NCBI GenBank assembly: GCA_026874595.1
Contig: CM049310.1
Span: forward strand, 6,572,001 to 6,636,000
From: Sipunculus nudus
Taxonomy: Eukaryota > Annelida > Sipuncula > Golfingiida > Sipunculidae
Direction: 5' to 3'
Length of the DNA stretch: 64,000 bases
Of this stretch, positions 13,401 through 25,400 are shown in pieces. The position numbers and the translations under genes were made by a program. Numbering within the stretch: position 1 is the stretch's first letter; the number at the start of each line of letters is the position of its first letter. The notes beneath the pieces are model-generated. The model worked only from the letters and a program-made list of their open reading frames with translations, was not told where the DNA came from and made no database searches.

Positions 13401-16400
13401 CTGCTCTTTTAAGAGGTAGGTAATTCAACAGAAGCTGAAAATCAATACTGATAGGATAAAATTAATTTCATTATCAGCCAGTAAAGGCTTTAGCCAAATA
13501 CCATAAAATATACACCATACAGAAAGTAAGAGTTTTTAAGCCAGTTGAGTATCATATTTATACAATATTTGCAAACAAACAAAAATTATTATGGTAGTTA
13601 TGAAAACAATAAATAAACAAGGGACCCATGGGTCACATCGCTCAGCTGAATTTTGGAAAATATTAGTAACTGCAAAATATTTTTATTTCTTTTGGTTTTT
13701 CATGTATATTATCATTAGAAAAGCTATGAGAAAATGGCCCTGCTAAAATGAAACTCTGTAAATTATAGAATAATGGACATGAGCTAAACCATTTAGTAAT
13801 GCACCAAGGGAACAAATAGGCCTATGGTAAGTGTTATATAACAGTAACATTTCATAAACAAATAATGTGTGTACGTAATTAAGTTTTCATAAGTTAAATA
13901 TATGGCCATGAGTTGAAAAAAATTAATACCACAAAGTTTGACCAATATTCCTAATTTTAAATCTAAGTTAACAGTGTCATTCACACCTAGGCCCCGCCAA
14001 CTTTAACAGATATGAGTGAAATGCTATAAAGTATTTATATCTTCTTAAATCTCCCCCATTCCCTCCCTGTGAATGGTGGTTTTGTTAGTAAACTGTTGTG
14101 AGCTTTTCTGTATTAATGAGAATTTTCTCTGTTAAAGTTTATACGCCAGAGTAAGCCAACCGAAAATTTTCCCTTATTGGGCCTATTATTGCCCATCCCG
14201 CCTCGTTCCCGTGTATCTAGGTCACACTTCTGTTTCCTGTAATCACATTTTTCGAAGGCGGAAGGAAGTGGACTGGGAGGGAGTGTTGTTTGTAATACAG
14301 AAAAGCTCACAACAGTTTACTAACAAAACCACCAATCACAGGGAGGGAATGGGGGGGTTTTATTACGTAAACATAATTGTGAGCTGTTTCTGTATTAATG
14401 AGAATAGAACAGATAGACCTTGGGGAGAGGACACCTACCTGTAACGACGGAATGAGGGGAACCTCAGTGCTGGGACGGCGCAGAAGACGACGTCGCCGGG
14501 GGAACAGACAGAGAGGACGATGATGGCCTGGAAAACTGGAGGACCTCACCTGCGGCGATCACAGGGCCCAGGGAGTAAAGGCCCGAAGCTTGTAGCTGAA
14601 CATCCTTGAGATAAAAGCGGGTGAATGTAGACGGGGACTTCCAGTAGCCCTTCTTTGATCTACGGTGAAATCCCTGAGAAGTGGCCCAACGATGTAGAAA
14701 GAGCTCGAATGTCATGAGCCTTGATGTAAAGTTGCTCTAAGGTTGATGGAGAAGCCGATTCATAGGCGGCGACAATAGTAGCTTTGAGCCACGCACTAAT
14801 GGTGATAGGGCTAATTTCCTTATTGGAAGTGGTGACTTTTGTTGAAACAAACAACTTCTTGCGCCCTCCCCCCCCGCCCCTGTAAAGAATGAGTAGCTTT
14901 AATAACGTAACGCACGAACCGGGCAATTGGTAGCCCCATAACGGTATTGACTGTTAGGGAGGGCTGAGCTGACGGAGGATCATCGAAATTTTGGTTCTTT
15001 CTATAACAAAGCCTACAGGCCTAATGCGAACCTGTGCATATGGATATACACCAGGTATAACGCTTCAATGCTGAACCACTACTTTTCATATATATGAACA
15101 ATGCAAGTACTAAACATTTTGAACAAGAAACAATACACAAACATCACTGCTGAAATTCTGGCAAGGGTGCACACAACACAAAAATTATTGTAGGTGGCAC
15201 CACCAGTCTTGTATATGACAAAGCTATTTGACATGTATAAATATGCCCAATTTCAGGCTGATATATCAAATTCCTCCATAGAATTAAGCAGGCACATACA
15301 CTTTGCAAAAGTCATTGTGGATGGCGACACCTGTCTTGTGAACGAGAAAGCCATTAAAGACACATAGTCAGGTCAGAATATCAAGCCTTGAGTCTGATGC
15401 ACCGGGCTGACCAGGCTTTGGTGAGAAAGGCTGTTGCCCCCGAGTGTACTGTGACAAATTACTGGCTCAGGCTACTGCACTGAGTGAACTCTTGACCTGC
15501 ACCTGGCTAGACTGAGTGAACTTTTGACCTGTACTTGGCTGCACTGAATGAACATGAGGTAATCACATGATACTCATGAGGTGATCACATGCTACCCATG
15601 AAATGATCACATGCTGCCCATGAGGTGATCACATGCCTTGTGCTTGGCTGCACTGATTGAACTCTTGGCCTAAATCTGGCTGCACTGAATGAACTCTTGA
15701 TCTGTTGCCAAATCTGAAACAGTTGGCAGTTTCTCAACCTATTCAAGAAACACACAATCTTGGCCTGTTATGTAACTCTGCTAAAATTTATCCAACACAA
15801 ACCATTTGAACAAACTTGAGAAGGCTCGCCTCTGGGATCATTTCTGTAAAATATTGAACAATTTGGCTGGACTCTTTAAAACAAGAAGTTTTTATCAGCT
15901 TTTTCCCTGTAAAATCTAAGTAAATGCAGATAGCAAAAATAAGCTGAATCCATCAACATTTGATATATGACTGATAACTGCATAAAATTTGGGGATGGTT
16001 GCTCCTGCTATTCCTGAGAAATTATGAATAATGTACAGATGATATGTAATATAATAAATCTACATTTTTTAAAAGCTTTTAAAAAACATTCTTGTCAATA
16101 TTTTCCATAGATATTCTAAAATCTAAATGTCTAGAGGCATGATGTAATGGATGCTGATAAACTGGTGCTAGGCTAGATGTATCTGCTTCACACAGCTAAC
16201 ATATATGGTAAAATGACTCAATTCAATCTTTATAATTCAGCCAAAATTCATTTTTTGGAACCATAAAAGACGATTATTATAAGAATGATTCAGGGAATTA
16301 TTCTTGCAAAATATTAAACAAACTGGCCTCAGTATCATCAGTTGAAAAACGTTTCGTAGGTTTAGAACTCGTATGGGAAAATACAGCACAATGGCAAAGT

Positions 16401-19400
16401 TCAGCTTCCCATAACTCAGCCAAAAATCATTGAACCAAAACCATTTGAACAAACTTGAATTATCAACTTCTAAGGATAATTAATGTGTGAGATTTAAGAA
16501 TGTGGCCCAGTGGTTTTTGAGAAGAAGATTTTTGTAGCCACTTAGCTAACATGGGCTGTTATGGCATATGACTAAATTCAGCTTCCCATAACTCGGCCAA
16601 AAGTCACTGAACTGAGACCATTTGAACAAACTTGAATTATCAACATCTAAGGATAATTAATGTGTGAGATTTAAGAATTTGGCCCAGTGGTTTTTGAGAA
16701 GAAGATTTTTGTAGCCACTTAGCTTACATGGGCTGTTATGGCATATGACTAAATTCAGCTTCCCATAACTCAGCCAAAAGTCACTAAACTGAGACCATTT
16801 GAACAAACATGAATTATCAACATCTAAGGATAATTAATGTGTGAGATTTAAGAATTTGGCCAAGTGGTTTTTGAGAAGAAGATTTTTGTAGCCACTTAGC
16901 TTACATGGGCTGTTATGGCATATGACTAAATTCAGCTTCCCATAACTTAGCCAAAAGTCACTGAACTGAGACCATTTGAACAAACTTCAGAAAGCACTAC
17001 CCTAGGATCATTTCTGTGCGATATTAAACAATTAGGCCATTTCGTTTCATAGAAGAAGTTATTTGTAGCTGTCAGTATGATAAGGGCACTGATGACCCCC
17101 GTACAAAAAAGGCTGATGCAGGTGGCGCCACCAATACCTCAATTTCAGATATGACTCATGTGACCAACATTGGCATAAAATTTGGTGATGATAGCTCAAG
17201 CCATTTCTGAGATTCTAATTTTAGTATGCTTTTTTGGACAGATGACTAAGTTCAACTTCCAGTAACTCGGCCCAAAAATCACCGAACTTAAACCATTCGA
17301 ACAAACTTGAGAGAGATTGTTCTAGGAATCATTTCTGTAAAATATTGGACAATTTGGCTGAACAGATTCAGAGAAGAAGATTTTTTAAGCTTTTTTTAGC
17401 TTTTTCCCTTTAAAATCTAAGAAAATGCAGTTAGCCAAAAAATAAGCAAAATCTGATAGAGTTTTTTAGATGACTAATTTTATGCATAAGATTTCGTGAT
17501 GCTAATTCTTGCCATTTTCAAGATAGTATGGGTTAACGTACAGACGACGGACGACACCACACCATCGCATAAGCTCACAGGTTTGCTAAAAATCCGGAGG
17601 AAAATGGAGGGTGGCTGACGAACCGTCGGCCTCAATTTGTGTGAATTTCGAATCAGCCACAAGGGCATGAAGCTCAGAGCGGCGACCGGCAGAGGCAAGA
17701 GCGAGGAGGAAAACCGTTTTCCAAGACAAATGGAGAAGATGGGCCGAACGCAGGGGCTCATAAGGGGGTTCCCGGAGGTGACGTAAGACGACGTCCAGGC
17801 GCAAGGAAGGCGCAACATACCGAGGACGAGACGCGCGGGCATGAACCCCCTTGAGAAAATCCAACACCAACGGATGAAGGACGCGATCGTGACCGAGCGG
17901 ACGGAGTACGGACAGCAGGGCGGCACGATAGCCACGCAGAGACGGATAGGATAAATGTTTATCCTGCAGTAAAAACACGAAAAAATCCAAAACCTCTGCA
18001 AGCGACGGAGCTAATGGGGAGATTCCCCGGGAAGATGCCCACCTCGGTGAAGAGACGCCATCTGGAGTCATAGATGCGGTCCGAAGAACGGCGAGGGGGA
18101 GCCGAGGCAAGGAGAGCAGCCGGACTTGAAATGCCCTGATCCTTGAGGGGTCCGATGAGAGCACGCATGCGCACAGAGGGCACGACTGAAATGGGGGACG
18201 CGCTCGTGGGAACGATGGGAGAGCGATCTGGAGCAGTAGAGACCACACGGACGGCGGGGTGTCGGGGAGACGGTCGTGAGGGTGCCGTAGACACGTTGCG
18301 GTAGGCTGGAGAACGGGGGAGGACGCCCCAGGCGAGCGAAAATACTCCGAACAACCGGGAGCGGAAGGAGCACCAGTGGAGGAGGAGACGCAGGGCGACA
18401 GGAAAGTGCGTCGGCAAGAATGTTCGACACGCCCGGAAGATGCGACGCATGAATCGAGGCCCAGAGAGAGATGCATAGATCGAACAAATGGTAGGTCTCC
18501 GGAATCAGTGAGGGAGACCGAGTACCGCCCTGCCTGTTGATATATGCCACGACCGCAGTGTTGTCAGTCCAGACGAGAATGTGACGGTCGATCAAGTGGG
18601 GGGACCAGCTGGAGATCGCCATTGGGCAGCACGCAGTTCCAGGATATTGATATGCAGCAGACGTTCCGACGGGGACCATATCCCTGAGGCGCGAAGATCA
18701 GCCATATGGGCCCCCCAACAGAGGAGAGACGCATCGGTATATACGGTGCAATCGACTACCTGAGAGAAAGGAACACCCCGCAGGAGAAAGGGAAGGTCCA
18801 GCCAGGGAGGAAGGGACCTGCACAGGAGCCGAAACTGGAGGACCGTAGGACGAACCGATGTTAAACGGAGAAGGCCGTGACGGCGCAGGAGAGACTGAAC
18901 CAGACGTAGGAACAGTCGGCCCAACGGGAGAAAAGTGGAGGCCCAGTTGAGGGCGCCGTGCAGAGAAGCCGCAGTCCGAGAGTCTACACGGCGCAGTGCG
19001 AGAAAGGAATGAATCTGCCGGCGGAGTTTGAGAGCAAAATCACGTGGGAGAGATGCTGTGCTGGACGCAAAATCTAGCGTGACACCCAGAAATTGCAGGG
19101 ACTGGGTGGGAGTGAGAAGGGATTTCTCCGCATTGACAAGAAAGCCAAGGGCCTGAAGTAAGGCGAGAACCCTGGAGTGATGAGACAGTAATAGGGAGCG
19201 ATTGGCCGCATGGACAAGCCAATCGTCCAGATAAGGGAGCACAGAAATGCCCTGTGATTGGAGATAACGCGTGACCATGTGAACAAGCATGGTAAAAATC
19301 CAAGGAGCAACATTGATCCCGAACGGGAGGGCCCAGAATCGAAAAACGCAGTTCTGATATGCTAAACGAAGAAATGGTTGAGACAATGGATGGATTGGAA

Positions 19401-22400
19401 CATGAAAATAGGCATCCGTAAGGTCTATTTTGAATGCCCAATCCATCCGACGGACAATGCGGAGAACAGCATTGATATTGAACATCCGAAATGGGGGTGG
19501 TTAGATGAACGAATTTAGGCACTTTAGGTCTATGATGGGGTGCCACCGCCCGTGCGGCTTGTGAACAAGAAAAAGGCGGGAGTAAAACCCCATGGTGGAC
19601 GGGGAAACCTCGAAAAATCGCCCTTTTTTCGATCATAGATTGAATCGCCTACTCCAAAGCGAGGCGTTTGACGAGATCGGACGGAGGCGGAGTGTAGAAC
19701 GGGTGCAGGGTGACGGCAGGAGGGTGCAAAAACATAAGACGGAACCCGAACTTTATGGTGCTGAAAACTAACCGATGTGAGGTGATGCCCGCACAAGCGG
19801 GAAAATGGGCGCTGAGACGAGCACCGGCCGGAACGAATGAGTCATTTCTTGGTCGAACCCCGCTTAGAGGAATGACCACAAAAAGGCTGGGAATGGCTGT
19901 TCAGCCGGAAGGACGAGAAGACTGAGCAGGAGCGCGACACACCGCAGCGGGAGCCGCACTAGAAGGGCGAGGTCGCGGGACGCGGAAGGACGGCCGAGGC
20001 GCAAGAGAGGCCGAGCTGAGGCGGGCCTGACGATCCGAGCGCTCCAAGGCACGGTCAAAAAGAGGCCGTAATTGGCCGCCAAACAGAAGGGAGCCGGTGA
20101 AAGGTTGAGAATAAAGCTCAGTCAACTCCGCTTGGGTAAGTTCAGGCTTCAAGTGCTTTAAAGACTGAAGGCAAGCCGTGCGGCGTAACAAGATACAATT
20201 TTCAACAAGTCGCCAGACAACCTGTTGCAACTCAGCACAGGTATGGGCAGGTGGGCGAGTCAGGAGAGACGGCGAGCAGGCTAGTAACGGCCAGCAAGTT
20301 GTTGACCATACCAGCCGCCTGCCGGCCGAGCCCCTCCAGATCCGACAGTTGACGATTGGATAACTGGACAGACGAAGGAAACAAGGATTTACCGTCCACG
20401 AATGGCTGTTCAAGGCTGGACTCAAGACGCATCGGAGCAGACGGAATATCCGGATGATCAGGAAAGGGTATCAGACGATCAAAGCAGGTAGCGCGGTACC
20501 CACGGGAATTCCATAGGGCACCGGGGGACCAGGGTTTATCAGAACCCGGCGGAAGCGGGGCCCCAGTATTAGTAGATCGAGACTCCGAGACCACAGCATG
20601 GTGCTCACGTAAGAGATCCACTGTGTGTCCAAACTCCATACACACGGCAGGTGCAGAGGAAGGTGTTTGAGGGGCGGCAGGATTCAAATAAGAACCGGCC
20701 GCCGACGCTGTGGAAGACCAAGGCTGTAACCTACGGAACTTCGGACCACTAGGGTGGGCCTCCTGCGTGGAGGTAGCCACGAGGTCCAGAAGCGCAGATT
20801 TGCGCGTACGCCAAGCCTGGTGTCGCAGCGCGATCTCCGACCACTGATCTTGTGCCAGGGTGGGGTCGGCAGAATGAGAAGACGGCGACACTGGAGAACC
20901 CCGGGAAGGGGGATCCAGGGAGACCCGCGGAGCTGGAACTACCGGAGGCTAAAAAAAGGAAGCCGACGACCGGTCAGCAGCAGGGACCACCCAGGAAGTC
21001 ACAGGAACCGGAGCCACAGGCAGCACAGCAGACAGGAACTGAAAGAAAGGGCCGGCTGGCCGGTCAGGAACGGCCGAACGGACCACCGGAGCAGCCGGAG
21101 TAACCGGAGGCGAGGTCTGCTGCAAGGTAAGGGAGGCAGGAGGGTCGGACGCACTTACCTGCACACCAGAATGGCCCGGGCGAACCAGTGGGATGGCCCC
21201 GGCCGGCCCAGGGGATAAGGAAGGAAGCCGGCGAGGAGCCGGGGGCGAAGACAACGGCCTGGGAGAAAGCACCGGGGGAACAGGCGAGGCCGCCGGGCGG
21301 ACTGACTCGAGTATAGACAAATCGTCGAGATCTGACATAAGGGACGAGCAAAATCGAGATAATTTATGTAAGTTGGAATAAGCTGACGGGCCATCGGCAC
21401 GGGAAGCCGCAGGAAGCGGGGAAGACTTCCTTTTACGGGTATGGGAAAGTAAGGACTTGACCGTCGAAACTACCGGGGAGGCTCCACCCCCCCCCCCCGG
21501 AGGCAACCACGGGACCAGATAAAGGAAGCGTGGAAGGGTAACCCCCAACTACTGGGGAATGTGACCAATCGTGAAACAATGCCCACTTGTCTGAAGACCA
21601 TGTTTGACAGTAGAAACAGGGATCCGCCGGACCCCGGCAGGAGTCATTGTTCGAACGGTTATTGAAACAAGTGGGGTGGGAATCCCAAACCGGGATTAAG
21701 GAACCACAAGAAACACAATAAGTGGGGTTCTCCATGGCGGGAAGGGAAAAGAAACACAACTTACAGTTCAGTTGGCAAACTCGACTGCACAAACCCAACA
21801 GTGGACGAATCGCGCAGAGCTTGATCACATGTCCATCATGGCTGACGCCTGAAGAAAAATGTGATTACAGGAAACGGAAGTGTGACCTAGATACATCGGA
21901 ACGAGGCGGGATGGAGCGATAATAGGCCCAATAAGGGAAAATTTTCGGTTGGCTTACTCTGGCGTATACTTTAACAGAGAAAATTCTCATTAATACAGAA
22001 ACAGCTCACAATTATGTTTATGTAATAAAACTTGTCAGTTAGCACTTACATTAGATCCAAATATTTTATCACATTTGAATATTAGGATTAAATTCCTGAA
22101 ATTTTTTCTTTAAAATAATCAAAATTGTCAAAGTCTCATAAAAAAAGAATTTATTTAACATTAATATAATAAGATTCATCTTGTTTATTAGTCCTGTGTA
22201 TTGAAGGGGTGGGTGGGGGAGGGGTCTTTGTTGTTACTGCTCGTTGCTGGAAAAAATGTTAATTTTAAGATTCATCTAGTTCATAGTACAGGTCTGTCAA
22301 CAGAATGGGGTGGGGGGCGGGGGAGAGAAAAAGGCTCCCTGTGGTATGGTATTAACTGCAGACAGCCTGATCAAGCTCATCTCAGTGGAGAGAGGGCTTG

Positions 22401-25400
22401 CCCTAGGATGGGATTGCATAACATTATGCCAACAGCCTGGGGAGCATAGAGAGCTGCACTAGATGACCTACAGTGACCAAAGTGGACTGCTTGAAAATGT
22501 AAGGGAATACAACAAGAGCCTCCAAAAAAATACAATAACTAGCCTCATTTTGCAGCTTTTATTTTTAAATTTCAGATTTTAACAGATTAAATCCTTATGT
22601 GCACATGCTGTGAAAATTAAATCCACAATACTTACAGGAAAAAAATGTGCCGTGGCCAAAGTTGGGCAAAATTTAAGTACAAATTTTTATTTTTGCTAAT
22701 TTTTTAAAAAATTTGAAAGATTTTGATCAAATTTTGGGTATACAATTTAATTTTAATTAATTAAAGTTATATTACTGGAAAAAAGTCCTAAGCTTTAACA
22801 TGTTTTGTGTTAAGCGATCAAATATCCTTCCTGATTTTTTACAAAATGCATTATGTTTGAGCCCATAACTTTTTTAAATTATATAATACAGACCTTATTT
22901 CTGGAATGTACATAGAAACTATATAGAAGAATATTTATGGCAAATATGAGGAAAAACAGATGAGTGGTTTTGATATTAGGCAGTCCTGAAGTGTGAAAAT
23001 AGGTTTTTAATAAAAAATTGAGGTTTTTCCTTAATTTCTCCAAGGAACAAAGTCGCAAAGACCCAGTTTTTGGCTTGGTAGGAGATCTTGGGGACACCTA
23101 ACATTATGCTGAATTTTGGATTCCTAGGTCTTACATTTTCAAAACGTGCCACATCTACGGACGGACAGACGGACGATGGACAATGGACCACGACTATAGC
23201 TCAGATGACTTATAGTCAGCTGAGCTAATAAAAAATTGAGGTTTTTCCTTAATTTCTTAAAGGAACAATGTCACAAAGACCCAGTTTTCGGCTTGGTAAG
23301 AGATCTTGTGGACATCTAACATTATGCTGAATTTTGGATTCCTAGGTCTTATGGTATCAAAACGTGCCACATCTACGGACGGACAGACAGACAGACAGAC
23401 GGATGAACGACGGACAATGGATCACAACTATAGCTCAGATGACTTATAGTCAGCTGAGCTAAAAACTCAATATTAATTTTCCCAGATCTTATCTCAAAGT
23501 CACATAATCTTATGACATAATTTAGTTAAACTGATTAAACACATAAGTATCACATCCTTAACAGTTGTCACAAACATCACAAACTTATCTGAATTCAAGA
23601 GAAATAGAAGTCAAACATAACAGGAAAACTGTAATACTACTAATTTTCTCTCCTGCAATAAACCAGTAACTATTTATTATACACTTAAAATGGAGTCATC
23701 AACCCCTCAAGGGAAGTTCTGAAGAAATTTATGCACCTAAAAACTGTGAGGTCATGGCCTAAATACTGTGAGGTCACAGCCTGAATACTGTGAAGTCACA
23801 GCCTAAATACTGCAAGATCACAGCCTAAATACTGTGAGGTCACAGCCTAACTCCAGTATGACTGTGCTCAGATACTGCACTCAGCAAACTGGCATTCATT
23901 ACTCCTACAAATGCTTCAATGCATGAAGACCACAGACAGCAAGTAAACCCCGTCATTAATCAATGATGCATAGCCTGAGTGTATTTATCCCCATTAGAAT
24001 TATCTACTGAGCAAGTTCTGAGCAATGTAAGACACCAATCACCATGCTGAAAATCCTAACTGTGAGGACTGTTGATCCAGGCTGAAGATAGGAATAAGAT
24101 ATTCATGAAATGTATTGATTTTCTGCTAGAACTGGTCAACTAAAGTTAGAATGAAACTCAGAGTGACTTATATACACTTTGATTTGCACCTATATACACT
24201 TTGATTTGCACCTTAACTACCACTTTTACCACATAATAACATATGGGGCTGCTGAAAAAAATTCATACTTGAATATATAATTGAAAGTATTACATGATTC
24301 TTATAAGTTTTTTATTTTTGATTATTATTTTGAGATGGGACTTCAGACTACATTTGCATCTGTACTTGTAATATCAAATGTCTTAAAGTATAATTATTGT
24401 TTGAATCCACTATATATAAAATCAGTCCAAAAGTGGTTTATATTAATATAAGACCCCACAAAGTATACATTATTTTTAACCTGGTACAGTGATCTTTCTG
24501 ATGGTATACACATTTATGAATTTTTCACTCATTTTCACATAATTTTGTAACATTAAAAAATAATAAATCTTTAAAAGGTACACTATTTTCAGCCCCGAGT
24601 AACAATAATCCTGTTTTAAACAGACTAATATTAATCTACATGACAATATCTCAATGATGTTTTTTTTTTCCTCTTTCATGTTTCTATCTAGCCTAAAACT
24701 GAAATGTTATATTTTAATTCAATAAAGCAATTTTTGCAATGTATACACAGATGTCCTAATGGGAATATAAGTAAAGCTTGTTTTTATCAGTGGAAGGTTG
24801 ACTGTCTTATGTATTCAATGGACAGCTTTTAACCAACTTAGGAGATGGAAGAGAGTTATCCTTGTGGCACAATTGTTGTCAATAACTCAGGTAATCCATT
24901 CTTGACGTACACAGTACATACAGTTAGAACAAAGACCACAAGGAAGATGATGTTATAATGAAACTGCTAAGTTTAGGTATTAAAATTTACATCCTACCTT
25001 CCAACATCTGGATCTGATACTCTTCTCAAAAGGACAACCTGGATGAAACAAAAGATGTAAAACATTCATTGCTTTAAAGAAAAAAAAATTACTTCTTATG
25101 GCACAAGGGTGAAGACCCTAAAGGTTGCCTGATTGCCAGGGAATTTTCAGAATATACCAATTCATAAACTACAAAACAGGGATTAATTTTTTAGTGCAGA
25201 GGATTCTTTGCAATGAGTCTATTTTCCACTAAACCTTTTTTAAAGCAGGAAGAAAATACAGAAGAAACACCCATATGACAGACAATGTGGTTACAAGTAG
25301 GAAATAAGTCAACTAATCAGATTGCTCAGTTGATAAGGTATTAAGGAAATTGTTACAACTGTTGATTTACAGCATGGTTTTATGTAGAGTCAACACTATT

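Larger units (their letters stand above)
15005..17585. mobile_element. Nested non-coding repeat that splits the DIRS recombinase
   Basis: Sits exactly between the two recombinase halves (after the LHFPPDF part, before KNQNF). The left end (about 15005-15050) resembles 41318-41342. The right end, CATCGCATAAGCTCACAGG before a CTAAAAA-type end, resembles 42485-42515, so this is a family with copies elsewhere. It contains an S3-type palindrome block (15180-15360), a 22-bp minisatellite (15553-15640) and a 177-bp tandem array (about 16380-16990). No protein-coding capacity seen. Confidence 0.7.
14053..22031 (-). mobile_element. DIRS-type tyrosine-recombinase retrotransposon, decayed, with nested insertion
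   Basis: About 8.0 kb on the minus strand in TBC1D13 intron 3, of which about 2.6 kb is a later insertion. Inverted terminal repeats lie at 14053-14250 and 21853-22031. They share about 155 inner bases in inverted orientation, but their outer ends differ. Just after the recombinase gene, an internal complementary region (14293-14404) carries the complement of both outer ends fused head to tail. This is the diagnostic structure of DIRS elements, which replicate through a circle and lack target duplications. Coding order in element direction is Gag (from 21735), RT-RNase H (about 19600-18340) and tyrosine recombinase (about 18450-17586, then 15004-14464). Frames are broken several times. Confidence 0.88.

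Noticed and set aside
20754-21218. 154-codon Arg/Gly-rich plus-strand frame
   Set aside because: Antisense shadow of the GC-rich DIRS Gag region.
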